Part shown: piece after piece, positions 30,256 to 38,469 of the stretch
Numbering within the stretch: position 1 is the first letter of the stretch
How the letters are laid out: each line of letters opens with the position of its first letter
Source of the DNA: Gallionella sp.
GTDB taxonomy: Bacteria; Pseudomonadota; Gammaproteobacteria; Burkholderiales; Gallionellaceae
Direction of reading: 5' to 3'
NCBI GenBank assembly: GCA_028687335.1
Contig: JAQUAI010000006.1
Span: forward strand, 82,046-137,692
Length of the DNA stretch: 55,647 nucleotides
Program-made: the position numbers and the translations under genes
Notes under the pieces: model-generated
Seen by the model: only the letters and a program-made list of their open reading frames with translations
What the model was told of the DNA's origin: nothing
Databases searched by the model: none

Positions 30256-31971
30256 ATGAAAAAATCCCTAGATCTAGTTTTCCTCTGGCACATGCATCAG
30301 CCGGATTATCGCGATTATTCAACCGGCGATTTTGTTCTTCCTTGGACATATTTACATGCCATCAAGGACTACACCGACATGGCGTATCACCTTGAGCAGC
30401 ACCCCAAGGCTCACGCGGTGGTCAATTTTGTGCCGATTCTTGTTGATCAATTGGAAGACTATGCCGATCAGTTTCAAACTGGCTCGTTGCGTGATCCCTT
30501 GTTGCGTCTGCTGGCGCACCCCGATTTGAATTCACTGGATGTTGCACAGCGAAAACTGGTGCTTGAGTCCTGTTTCCGCAGTAATCACGCAAAGATGATT
30601 GAGCCTTATCCGGCCTACAAACGCTTGCTTGATATTCATACGCTAGTCCAGCAAAGTGATGAGGGGGCGCTGAGTTATCTGTCGGGACAATATTTGTCGG
30701 ACTTGCTGACTTGGTATCATCTTGCATGGTGTGGCGAGAGTGTCAGGCGCGAACATGAATTAGTTGTGCGCTTGCTGACTAAAGGCAGTGGTTTTGATTT
30801 AACGGATCGATTGCAATTGCTGGCGGTGATTGGCAAGCTGATAAGCGATATTATTCCACGCTATCGTAAGCTGGCAGACACCGGACAAATCGAAATTTCC
30901 GCCACGCCGCATTACCATCCCCTTGCACCGCTGTTAATCGATTTTTCAACCACCAAAGCGGGAATGCCGGATGCTCCGCTGCCCGAAACAACCGCTTATC
31001 CGGGTGGGCGTGAACGTGTTGCCGCACATGTGAAAATGGCGATGCAGAGTCATAAGCGCCGCTTCGGTAGTGAGCCAGTTGGAATGTGGCCAGCTGAAGG
31101 CTCGATCTCTGATGCAACGCTGGATGTGATGGCTGAAGGTGGGTGCAAATGGGCGGCAAGCGGGCAGGCAGTTTTGGCAAATAGCTTGCGCGCATCGCTT
31201 GGTGATGTTCCCTCCACCGACCAATATCTCTATCGTCCTTATCAGCTACAGGGGCGCAAGGAGGGGTTACGCTGCTTCTTCCGCGACGACAATCTTTCCG
31301 ATTTGATTGGCTTTGAATACTCGCGCTGGCACGGCAAGGATGCGGCTCAGCACTTTATTGCGCAACTTGAGAATATTTGTCGTCACGCGTCCGACCAGGA
31401 AACACCAGTTGTCAGTGTTATTTTGGATGGGGAGAACGCGTGGGAATACTATCCATATAACGGGTTCTATTTCCTTGATGAGCTTTACACGCTACTTGAG
31501 TCACACAATAAGATACACACCAATACCTATGCAAATTATCTGCGGCTGAATTCGATCAGATCTGATGCGGCAAAAGCGGGAGCCTTGTCCAACATCACAC
31601 CTGGCAGCTGGGTCTATGGCAACTTTTCCACTTGGATTGGGAGTGCCGATAAAAATAGAGCATGGGATTTGTTATGTGCGGCAAAACAGCGGTATGACGA
31701 AATCACCGCTCAGGACGGCATTCTTACCACGCAAGAAAAAGCGCAGGCTGAAAAACAACTTTGCTCATGCGAAAGTTCCGACTGGTTTTGGTGGTTTGGT
31801 GATTACAACCCGTCAAACTCCGTGGCGAGTTTTGATCGTCTATTCCGTCACGACCTAGCTGAGCTGTATCGTTTACTCAAACAGCCTGTTCCCGATGCGC
31901 TCAATCGCCCCATTAGTTTGGGTGGTGGCACGCCAGAAGCAGGTGGCGCAATGAGGCGAGCTGCCGAGTGA
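30256..31971 (+). CDS. Glycoside hydrolase family 57 protein
   Basis: A 571-residue GH57 protein, a family of alpha-amylases, 4-alpha-glucanotransferases, branching enzymes and amylopullulanases acting on alpha-glucans. The GH57 regions are visible: FLWHMHQPDYRD at 9-20, the nucleophile E281 in MWPAEGSISD, and the acid D391 in VILDGENAWEYYPYNG. No signal peptide, so cytosolic. It lies between glgC and malQ, which points to glycogen or maltodextrin turnover. The exact reaction cannot be told from the motifs. Confidence 0.88.
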   Translation: MKKSLDLVFLWHMHQPDYRDYSTGDFVLPWTYLHAIKDYTDMAYHLEQHPKAHAVVNFVPILVDQLEDYADQFQTGSLRDPLLRLLAHPDLNSLDVAQRKLVLESCFRSNHAKMIEPYPAYKRLLDIHTLVQQSDEGALSYLSGQYLSDLLTWYHLAWCGESVRREHELVVRLLTKGSGFDLTDRLQLLAVIGKLISDIIPRYRKLADTGQIEISATPHYHPLAPLLIDFSTTKAGMPDAPLPETTAYPGGRERVAAHVKMAMQSHKRRFGSEPVGMWPAEGSISDATLDVMAEGGCKWAASGQAVLANSLRASLGDVPSTDQYLYRPYQLQGRKEGLRCFFRDDNLSDLIGFEYSRWHGKDAAQHFIAQLENICRHASDQETPVVSVILDGENAWEYYPYNGFYFLDELYTLLESHNKIHTNTYANYLRLNSIRSDAAKAGALSNITPGSWVYGNFSTWIGSADKNRAWDLLCAAKQRYDEITAQDGILTTQEKAQAEKQLCSCESSDWFWWFGDYNPSNSVASFDRLFRHDLAELYRLLKQPVPDALNRPISLGGGTPEAGGAMRRAAE

Positions 31972-32002
31972 TGCGGCTTGTTAATTTATTCTGACTAGGT
32001 TC

Positions 32003-33517
32003 ATGGTTATGCTTACTCAACGTGCCAGCGGTATTTTACTTCACCCATCCTCGCTTCCGGGGCCATTTGGCTCAGGTGACTTTGGCGCGGGCGCCTTCAG
32101 ATTTATCGACTGGCTACATGAGGCAGGGCAGCGATATTGGCAGGTGCTACCGCTGGGTGAAGTGGGGCCGGGCAACTCACCCTACATGAGCCATTCTGCT
32201 TTTGCGGGTAATGTTTTATTGATTGATTTGGCCGATTTGGCGGAGATGGGATGGCTGAATCATGAGGAACTGAAGTCAACTCCGATTTTTGATGAGGGAA
32301 GAGTTGAATACGGCAAAGTAGGGGAGTTCCGCCTGCAAAAACTTCGGCAGGCTTTCACTGTTTTTTCGGCAGAAAAAAAATCAATCTTTTTTAAAAACAG
32401 TAAATTAAAAGATGAGTTCAATGCATTCTCTGAGCGCGAGTGCGCTTGGTTGGATGATTATGTTTTGTTTATGGCGCTCGCCAAAACGTATCAAACATAC
32501 AACTGGAATAACTGGCCTGAAAAGCTTGCCTCAAGAGATAAGCTTGAGCTAGATAAAGCATCAACTAAGCTCTCTAATGAATTGAATTTCTGGCGATTTT
32601 GTCAATGGCAATTTGACCGGCAATGGCAAAAAGTAAAGCAGTACGCCCACCAAAAAGGCGTGACCCTGATTGGCGATGTTCCGATTTTTGTTGCTTATGA
32701 AAGTGCGGATGTCTGGGCGCATCAGGCGCTGTTTGATCTGGATGACACGGGAAAAGCCAATGCCGTTGCCGGAGTCCCTCCCGACTATTTCAGTGCAACA
32801 GGACAGCTATGGGGCAATCCCCACTATCGTTGGGATCGTCACGCTGAACAAGGTTATGCATGGTGGCTGGCCAGACTGCGCCAGACATTGCGTCATACAG
32901 ACCTGCTACGCATTGATCACTTTCGTGGTTTTTCTGAATATTGGGAAATTCCCGCTGGGGCTGAAAATGCGATTTCCGGCAAATGGCAGCTCGGTCCTCG
33001 CGAACATTTTTTCGAAGCGGTCAAGGCGGCATTTCCATCCATGCCCATCTTGGCTGAGGATTTGGGCATCATTACCGACGATGTTATTGCACTGAGAGAT
33101 AAATTCGACTTACCGGGAATGCGTATCCTTCAGTTTGCCTTTGGCGGTGGCGACGACAATCCGCATCTCCCCATGAATTATGTTGCTAATTCAGTTGTTT
33201 ATACAGGAACGCACGATAACGATACAACCGCCGGATGGTGGCAAACGCTCTCGCCGGAAGAGCGCATGCGCGTCGAATCATTTATTGGCACACAGCCACA
33301 AGATATTCATCTGCGCATGATTAACTATCTGATGCAGTCAGTTGCAAATACCGCCATTGTCCCGATGCAGGATGTATTGGGACTCCCATCAATACATCGG
33401 ATGAATACACCCGGAACGTCGGAAGGAAACTGGAAGTGGCGTTGCTCGGCGAGTTCGTTCAATGCTCAGACTGCGGCATTATTGCTAAAGATGACAAAAG
33501 ACGCAGGGCGCGCCTAG
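32003..33517 (+). CDS. malQ: 4-alpha-glucanotransferase (amylomaltase, GH77)
   Basis: Transfers maltosyl or longer units between maltodextrins. The 504-residue protein shows RASGILLHPSSLPGPFGSGD, WQVLPLGEVGPGNSPY, the GH77 nucleophile region LLRIDHFRGFSEYW, the acid ILAEDLGIIT and TGTHDNDTTAGWW. Two ATGs are possible, 32003 and 32009; AGG lies nine bases before the second, so the protein may lack the first two residues. It is the last gene of glgC-GH57-malQ, ending at a strong terminator. Confidence 0.94.
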   Translation: MVMLTQRASGILLHPSSLPGPFGSGDFGAGAFRFIDWLHEAGQRYWQVLPLGEVGPGNSPYMSHSAFAGNVLLIDLADLAEMGWLNHEELKSTPIFDEGRVEYGKVGEFRLQKLRQAFTVFSAEKKSIFFKNSKLKDEFNAFSERECAWLDDYVLFMALAKTYQTYNWNNWPEKLASRDKLELDKASTKLSNELNFWRFCQWQFDRQWQKVKQYAHQKGVTLIGDVPIFVAYESADVWAHQALFDLDDTGKANAVAGVPPDYFSATGQLWGNPHYRWDRHAEQGYAWWLARLRQTLRHTDLLRIDHFRGFSEYWEIPAGAENAISGKWQLGPREHFFEAVKAAFPSMPILAEDLGIITDDVIALRDKFDLPGMRILQFAFGGGDDNPHLPMNYVANSVVYTGTHDNDTTAGWWQTLSPEERMRVESFIGTQPQDIHLRMINYLMQSVANTAIVPMQDVLGLPSIHRMNTPGTSEGNWKWRCSASSFNAQTAALLLKMTKDAGRA

Positions 33518-33662
33518 GTATTCTCATTGGTATTGGAAGATGCTTGTCGTGTTGCATATAAGATCATTATGTTAAATAAAATTCGCATAATGTATATTAT
33601 GTCAAATGACGAAATTGGTATCAGCCCCCAATCCTAATCAGGATGAATCCAGTGTATCAACC
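33518..33662. other. AT-rich spacer with CATAATG inverted motifs
   Basis: Downstream of malQ. CATTATG (33565-33571) and CATAATG (33586-33592) form an inverted pair, and CATAAT-GTAT-ATTATG (33586-33601) forms a second one sharing an arm. I see no gene here; an ORF from 33606 to 33833 runs through the terminator into antisense of uup. Confidence 0.4.
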
Positions 33663-33694
33663 AATAAAAAGCCCTCTTTCGAGGGCTTTTTATT
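33663..33694. terminator. Strong bidirectional terminator
   Basis: Perfect 14-bp arms AATAAAAAGCCCTC (33663-33676) and GAGGGCTTTTTATT (33681-33694), loop TTTC. The A-run and T-run make it work for malQ (plus) and uup (minus). Confidence 0.95.
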
Positions 33695-33714
33695 AACATC
33701 TGCACAGGTAATTA

Positions 33715-35622
33715 TTAAGCCACTCCACTTTGGGCATCAAGTTGTTCCCAGCGCTCTAAGGCGACAAGCAGTTCTCGTTCGATCACTTCAGCACGTTGCT
33801 GCAGTTGCTTGGCTCGTTTGGCATCGGTTCTGAAAATGCTGCCATCGGCGAAATGTACGGCGATTTCGGCTTGTTCTTTTTCAAGTATCTCTATTCGAGC
33901 AGGAAGTTCTTCGAGTTCCCGTGCTTCTTTGTAGCTCAACTTTTGCAGCTTGGGGCGCGCTTCGGTAGCGTTGGCTGTTTGGGTTGCGGTCGTTTTGACT
34001 GGAGCTGCCGGGCTGGATTTGGAGCGATTAACCCGCAGCCAGTCTTCATAGCCGCCGACATACTCCATCAATTTTCCATTACCTTCAAAGGCAATGACTT
34101 GGGTCACCACGTTATCAAGGAATGCGCGGTCATGGCTGACCAAGAACATTGTCCCGTCGTACTGTGCTAGTAGCTCTTCTAGTAACTCCAGCGTTTCAAT
34201 ATCGAGGTCGTTGGTTGGCTCATCCAGCACGAGTACGTTGGCCGGACGGGTAAACAAACGGGCCAGTAAAAGCCGGTTACGTTCGCCGCCGGAGCAGCTT
34301 TTGACTGGTGAGCGTGCGCGTTCAGGGGCAAACAGAAAGTCTCCCAAGTAACTGATAACATGCTTCTTCTGGCCGTTAATTTCGATGTAGTCCGCTCCTT
34401 GACTAATTGTGTCAGCCAGCGTGGCTTCATCGTCCAACTGTTCGCGGAGTTGATCGAAGTATGCGACGGAGATTTTGGTGCCCAACTTAACGCTACCAGT
34501 ATCCGGTTGTAACTCACCCAGAATGATTTTTAGCAGCGTGCTCTTACCCGCACCATTCGGGCCGAGCAGACCGATTTTGTCACCTCGCTGAATGCGGCAG
34601 GAAAAGTCGTTGATGATGGTACGGTCACCATAACGCTTACTCACGCCAGTCAGTTCAGCAACCAGTTTGCCGGAGCGATCACCAGTTTCGATATTCATCT
34701 CCACTTTACCGACTTTTTCGCGCCGTGCGGCACGATCACGGCGGAGTTGCTCCAGCCGTAATACTCGGCCTTCGTTGCGCGTACGCCGAGCTTTGACCCC
34801 CTGCCGTATCCATACTTCTTCTTGAGCCAGTACCTTGTCGAATTTGGCATTGACCACCGCTTCGTCCGCGAGCATACGTTCTTTAATTTTTTGATATGCC
34901 GAGAAATTTCCTGGGAAGCTGGTTAGCTTGCCGCGATCTAACTCAACAATGCGCGTCGTCACGTTATCGAGAAAACGACGATCATGTGTGACAAACAACA
35001 CCGCGCCCTTAAACTCATTGAGCAGCCCTTCCAGCCATTCAATCGAAGCAAAATCCAAGTGATTGGTGGGTTCATCGAGAATAAGGACATCCGGCTCGGC
35101 AACCAGTGCCTGAGCCAATGCAACACGCTTGCGCACCCCGCCGGAAAGCGAGCCTACCAGTGCGTCAGGGTTTAGAGCCAAGCGCTGAATTGCGGTTTCA
35201 ATACGCGCTTGAACAGCCCAGCCATCCTGAGCCTCAAGCCGTGTCTGCAATGCTTGCATCTGCTCTAGTAGCGCATCCACATCGGCATCGGGTTCGGCAA
35301 TTTGATGAGATACATGGTGATAGTCATGCAACAGTTTTTGCAATTCACCCACACCGTGTGCGACCGCATCGAACACGGTATCACCCGCATCCAACGGTGG
35401 CTCCTGACTGACAAAGCAGACTCGCGCGGTCGGTGCGCGCCAAACCAGCCCGTCATCCAAATTTCCCAAGCCTGCCAGCACACGCATCATGCTCGACTTT
35501 CCGCCGCCATTGCGCCCGATCAGGCCGACGCGCTCCCCCTCGTCGAGTTGAAAATCAGTGTGATCCAGCAGGGCAACGTGACCAAAGGCGAGACACGCCT
35601 TATCTAGTGTAATAAGCGGCAT
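33715..35622 (-). CDS. uup: ABC-F ATPase Uup
   Basis: Cytosolic ABC-F protein with two ATPase domains and no membrane domain; Uup family members act on ribosomes or branched DNA intermediates. In 635 residues: Walker A GRNGGGKSS (36-44), signature LSGGVRKR, Walker B LILDEPTNHLD; then Walker A GPNGAGKST, signature CSGGERNR, Walker B LVLDEPTNDLD; and a C-terminal coiled coil (about 550-630) separated by a Thr/Ala-rich linker, typical of Uup. The start overlaps the stop of the upstream membrane-protein gene by one base (TAATG), so translation is coupled. Confidence 0.92.
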   Translation of the reverse strand: MPLITLDKACLAFGHVALLDHTDFQLDEGERVGLIGRNGGGKSSMMRVLAGLGNLDDGLVWRAPTARVCFVSQEPPLDAGDTVFDAVAHGVGELQKLLHDYHHVSHQIAEPDADVDALLEQMQALQTRLEAQDGWAVQARIETAIQRLALNPDALVGSLSGGVRKRVALAQALVAEPDVLILDEPTNHLDFASIEWLEGLLNEFKGAVLFVTHDRRFLDNVTTRIVELDRGKLTSFPGNFSAYQKIKERMLADEAVVNAKFDKVLAQEEVWIRQGVKARRTRNEGRVLRLEQLRRDRAARREKVGKVEMNIETGDRSGKLVAELTGVSKRYGDRTIINDFSCRIQRGDKIGLLGPNGAGKSTLLKIILGELQPDTGSVKLGTKISVAYFDQLREQLDDEATLADTISQGADYIEINGQKKHVISYLGDFLFAPERARSPVKSCSGGERNRLLLARLFTRPANVLVLDEPTNDLDIETLELLEELLAQYDGTMFLVSHDRAFLDNVVTQVIAFEGNGKLMEYVGGYEDWLRVNRSKSSPAAPVKTTATQTANATEARPKLQKLSYKEARELEELPARIEILEKEQAEIAVHFADGSIFRTDAKRAKQLQQRAEVIERELLVALERWEQLDAQSGVA

Positions 35623-36065
35623 TATGGTTTTTCTTGAGGTAAGGCGGATTGATAAATCAGCGAAAAGCCGACAGCGAAGCAGCCCATGGCAAAGTAGCCA
35701 AAGGCGGTCGTGAAGCGATCTAACACCAGATGCAGGTTGTAGCTTTCAATTCCCGCAGCGAATAATTGGAAGATAAACAATGAGGCCCCCATCAGATTGC
35801 CAGCCAGCACAATCCGGTGGCCGACGACAAACCCTTTGCCCTCCGGCTTGCCTTGTGGAGGCAGCGATTGCATAAAATGCTGAACCAGAAAAATAGCCAA
35901 GAAGAACAATAGCCCGCCAACGATCCGCCCTGGAATATCACCCTCAAAAGTCGAGACACCTAACAGTTCCAATACGATGCGGCCAACGGCGGCGATCCAG
36001 CCCATTGCCAACGTTTCCAGCATAAAAAACCATGCCGCAAACAGATTCAAATTCGGATATTTCAT
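35622..36065 (-). CDS. Four-helix membrane protein of unknown function
   Basis: A 147-residue protein with four hydrophobic segments (about 8-35, 47-66, 82-103 and 117-138), separated by the polar loop QSLPPQGKPEGKGFVVGHR. I do not recognise the family. No signal peptide cleavage site or catalytic motif is visible. It is probably co-transcribed with the 33-codon gene upstream and with uup downstream, to which its stop is fused (TAATG). A purine-rich AAAGGGCAGGG precedes the ATG. Confidence 0.75.
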   Translation of the reverse strand: MKYPNLNLFAAWFFMLETLAMGWIAAVGRIVLELLGVSTFEGDIPGRIVGGLLFFLAIFLVQHFMQSLPPQGKPEGKGFVVGHRIVLAGNLMGASLFIFQLFAAGIESYNLHLVLDRFTTAFGYFAMGCFAVGFSLIYQSALPQEKP

Positions 36066-36089
36066 CCCTGCCCTTTCACAATTAATAGT

Positions 36090-36191
36090 TTAGTTTTGCG
36101 AGTCTTTTTTACTGCGTTCGCGCGTTCGACGCGAGCGCATGAATAACAACAGCAGGGCACCTACCATGCCGATCAAAATGAGCCACTTCAT
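36090..36191 (-). CDS. Candidate 33-residue single-helix membrane protein
   Basis: A short ORF with an ATG (36189-36191), AGGA six bases before it, and a TAA at 36090-36092. The product is MKWLILIGMVGALLLLFMR, then a charged tail (SRRTRERSKKDSQN): one transmembrane helix followed by a strongly basic, then polar C-terminus. The next gene in the same direction starts 25 bases later, so the three genes (this one, the four-helix protein, uup) look like one operon. No function can be given. Support comes from the ribosome-binding site, the helix-plus-basic-tail design and the position. Confidence 0.55.
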   Translation of the reverse strand: MKWLILIGMVGALLLLFMRSRRTRERSKKDSQN

Positions 36192-36233
36192 TTGGTTTCC
36201 TAGTTTGGGCAGCGAGGCCGTCCGGTTTTACGT

Positions 36234-36246
36234 TAGAATGCGCGCC
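36234..36246 (+). promoter_or_regulatory. tRNA-Arg promoter: -10 and GCGCGCC discriminator
   Basis: TAGAAT (36234-36239) directly followed by GCGCGCC (36240-36246), about 16 bases before the tRNA 5' end. GC-rich discriminators are typical of stable-RNA promoters under stringent control. The -35 is unclear. Confidence 0.5.
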
Positions 36247-36261
36247 GCTTTTATGCGTGCA

Positions 36262-36336
36262 GTCCTCGTAGTTAAATGGATATAACCGCCCCCTCCTAAG
36301 GGGCAATTACAGGTTCGATTCCTGTCGAGGACACCA
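36262..36336 (+). tRNA. tRNA-Arg (anticodon CCT)
   Basis: A cloverleaf can be drawn: acceptor GTCCTCG (36262-36268) with CGAGGAC (36326-36332), discriminator A, encoded CCA (36334-36336); anticodon stem GCCCC/GGGGC around loop CTCCTAA with anticodon CCT; T-loop GGTTCGATTCC. It reads AGG codons. Confidence 0.95.
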
Positions 36337-36361
36337 ACACTACCCCGAACTCAGCCTCCTG

Positions 36362-36511
36362 CTACACCGACTCCCCCGCTATTTTTTTGGCTGCAATCTT
36401 CTCGGCGCGGCGTAGTGCCTTATTTGATTTTCCGTGTGCCCCCGATTTTTTGAACAGTACCAAAGCGACCAGCGGATTACGCGGTGGGGCTACTTTTTTA
36501 GCTCGCTTCAT
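36362..36511 (-). CDS. Candidate 49-residue basic protein
   Basis: A short ORF starting (ATG 36509-36511) five bases after the stop of the PilZ gene and ending with TAG at 36362-36364. The product is very basic: MKRAKKVAPPRNPLVALV, then LFKKSGAHGKSNKALRRAEK and a Lys/Ala-rich end (IAAKKIAGESV). The RNP..LFKKSGAHGKS..ALRR pattern looks like a real folded or nucleic-acid-binding peptide rather than chance, but I cannot name a family. The start is probably reached by translational coupling from the PilZ gene, since no separate ribosome-binding site is clear. Confidence 0.55.
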   Translation of the reverse strand: MKRAKKVAPPRNPLVALVLFKKSGAHGKSNKALRRAEKIAAKKIAGESV

Positions 36512-36516
36512 GGCGT

Positions 36517-37200
36517 TTAGTTACCGGCCATCGTCCGATAGATATAGCTTTGCAGAGCCATACGCAACGGGCCATGCGACTGAATAAACTCAACCCCGTG
36601 ATGAAAACCCTCATCCCCTGCCGCATCAGTCTGCTCGCTAACATTGCGAATGACTGCACTGATTGTCAAAGGTATATTTTCACCGTCCACCATCACTTGA
36701 AAGCCCAATGCGACCTGCCCTCCCGCTTTACCTAGCTGCTTGCGCGATTGAATACGCGCACCCGAAGTACTGATATCTTCGATCATTGCTGGCATTTTCA
36801 ATGGACTGTCTGCCGAGCTGATGAAACACGATAACTTGGGACGAATGCGTAATGCGGCGCGCAAAGTGGTGACATCCACATGCGTCGGGAATGAAATATG
36901 CAAGTGCGGATAAGGCTCATGTGTCGCAGCGATTACTGTGGCTGTGAACTGATAAATCGTGCGCTCAGAAAAACCGCGTACTTCAAACACCCGGCCGAGA
37001 TCAGGCAACATCGGGTGACCTTCTACAAACGGAGCTGAGATCACGATGCTTTTGCGATTGACCAAACCGATCAAGCTCACTGCATAACGATTTTTTTGGT
37101 CTACGCTATCCTGCAATTGCAAGGTGTCGCCGAAAGCGAGAGTTACGTCCAAAAGCGAGCATCGTTCGGCTACATTATTAAAAGTGGCTTGTTGGCTCAT
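36517..37200 (-). CDS. PilZ domain protein (cyclic-di-GMP receptor type)
   Basis: A 227-residue protein with an N-terminal YcgR-like beta domain (about 15-105) and a C-terminal PilZ domain. The two cyclic-di-GMP-binding motifs are present: RxxxR in LRAALRIRPKL (about 113-123) and the D/NxSxxG motif as EDISTSGARI (about 141-150). It probably responds to cyclic-di-GMP in motility or surface behaviour; no flagellar gene is nearby. GGAGA precedes the ATG. It lies four bases after alr in the same operon, an unusual pairing. Confidence 0.85.
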   Translation of the reverse strand: MSQQATFNNVAERCSLLDVTLAFGDTLQLQDSVDQKNRYAVSLIGLVNRKSIVISAPFVEGHPMLPDLGRVFEVRGFSERTIYQFTATVIAATHEPYPHLHISFPTHVDVTTLRAALRIRPKLSCFISSADSPLKMPAMIEDISTSGARIQSRKQLGKAGGQVALGFQVMVDGENIPLTISAVIRNVSEQTDAAGDEGFHHGVEFIQSHGPLRMALQSYIYRTMAGN

Positions 37201-37204
37201 AATT

Positions 37205-38275
37205 TTAATCTCCGGTTACCACGGGTACGCGAGCTGTCACGCCGCACATTAACTCATATCCGATGGTTCCGGCAGCTTGCGCCACCTCATCTATCGGCAT
37301 TTCCTCTCCCCACATCACAACCTTGCTACCCACATTGGCACGGGGCAATGCGCTCAAATCCACACACAACATATCCATTGAAACGCGTCCCAGCGTGCGG
37401 GTGCGCTGCCCGTCCACCAGAATTGGCGTACCCGTCGCAGCATGACGCGGGTATCCGTCGGCATAACCGCAGGCAACCACCCCGATACGCATAGGCTGAT
37501 CAGCTCGATAAGTCGCGCCATAGCCAATTTCATCACCGCTGCGCAATTCACGCACGGCAATGAGGCGGCTGCTCAGCGTCATTGCCGGACGCAAACCGAG
37601 TTGTGCTGCGCTGACATCGGCAAAGGGAGAGCTACCATATAACATAATGCCAGGACGTACCCAATCGCCGTGAGACTTGGGGTGATGCAAGACAGCGGCG
37701 GAATTGGCCAACGAACGCTCTAAGCGATAAGCGCCCGCGACATCGGTAAAGCGTTGCAACTGTGACGCAACACCAGCCGAAGTATCAGCATTGGCAAAAT
37801 GCGTCATCAAAGTAATCGAATGCATCGCCTGGTGCCGCCCTACTCTCTCTAATACAGCGGAAACTTGTTCCGGCGGAAAACCAAGCCGATTCATGCCGGT
37901 ATTGATTTTCAGCCAGATGTCCAAGCCGTTACGCTTGGGGTAATTGTCCAGAAAAGGAATTTGCCAATCGGAGTGCAAGACACAGCTTAAATCGTGTTCG
38001 GCAGCCAGCTCCGCATCCGCTGCGGTGAAGAAACCTTCCAATAACAAAATTTGCTGACGGTAACCCGCCTGACGTAGGTGAACCGCATCACCATGGTCGA
38101 GCAAAGCAAACCCATCGGCATCAGCCAAAGCCTCGGCCACCCGCATCAGCCCATGCCCGTAACCATTTGCCTTGATGACAGCCATGATGCGGGCAGACGG
38201 GGCGTAACGACGCGCAACTTGGAGATTGCGTTCCAGTGCGTCAAGATCGATACGGGCTTGGATGGGACGTGACAT
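37205..38275 (-). CDS. alr: Alanine racemase
   Basis: PLP enzyme that makes D-alanine for peptidoglycan. The 356-residue protein has the PLP lysine K35 in AVIKANGYGHG, the active-site tyrosine region EIGYGATYRA, and the conserved VSMDMLCVDLS. The start MSRPIQARIDLDAL is standard. It is divergent from lplT and has a TATCAT box with GCGCGCC discriminator 23 bases or so before its ATG. In many relatives alr follows lplT, and here the two are head to head. Confidence 0.95.
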   Translation of the reverse strand: MSRPIQARIDLDALERNLQVARRYAPSARIMAVIKANGYGHGLMRVAEALADADGFALLDHGDAVHLRQAGYRQQILLLEGFFTAADAELAAEHDLSCVLHSDWQIPFLDNYPKRNGLDIWLKINTGMNRLGFPPEQVSAVLERVGRHQAMHSITLMTHFANADTSAGVASQLQRFTDVAGAYRLERSLANSAAVLHHPKSHGDWVRPGIMLYGSSPFADVSAAQLGLRPAMTLSSRLIAVRELRSGDEIGYGATYRADQPMRIGVVACGYADGYPRHAATGTPILVDGQRTRTLGRVSMDMLCVDLSALPRANVGSKVVMWGEEMPIDEVAQAAGTIGYELMCGVTARVPVVTGD

Positions 38276-38297
38276 CGAAAAACAGGACAGATAAACA

Positions 38298-38310
38298 GGC
38301 GCGCATGATA
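38298..38310 (-). promoter_or_regulatory. alr promoter: -10 and GCGCGCC discriminator
   Basis: On the minus strand TATCAT (complement of 38305-38310) is directly followed by GCGCGCC (complement of 38298-38304), the same form as before the tRNA and mfd. The -35 was not identified. Confidence 0.45.
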
Positions 38311-38419
38311 GCAGGGGCGATGCTTTCGTGATATAAATCGGGCTGACAAAAAAGACCCTCTCGGCAATGAATCACGGTTTTGCACTCTCCTTGCAACCTC
38401 TTGTTTTTGGCTATGGCCG

Positions 38420-38434
38420 GACTGCAATGCAGTC
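38420..38434. promoter_or_regulatory. 15-bp palindrome upstream of lplT
   Basis: GACTGCA-A-TGCAGTC, perfect arms of seven bases, 35 bases before the lplT start. A possible operator; no regulator is known. Confidence 0.4.
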
Positions 38435-38469
38435 TTTAACGCATTGCGCGCATTAACTGCCAAAACAAC

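Noticed and set aside
33606..33833. 75-codon frame across the terminator after malQ
   Set aside because: It runs through a perfect terminator hairpin and ends antisense to uup.
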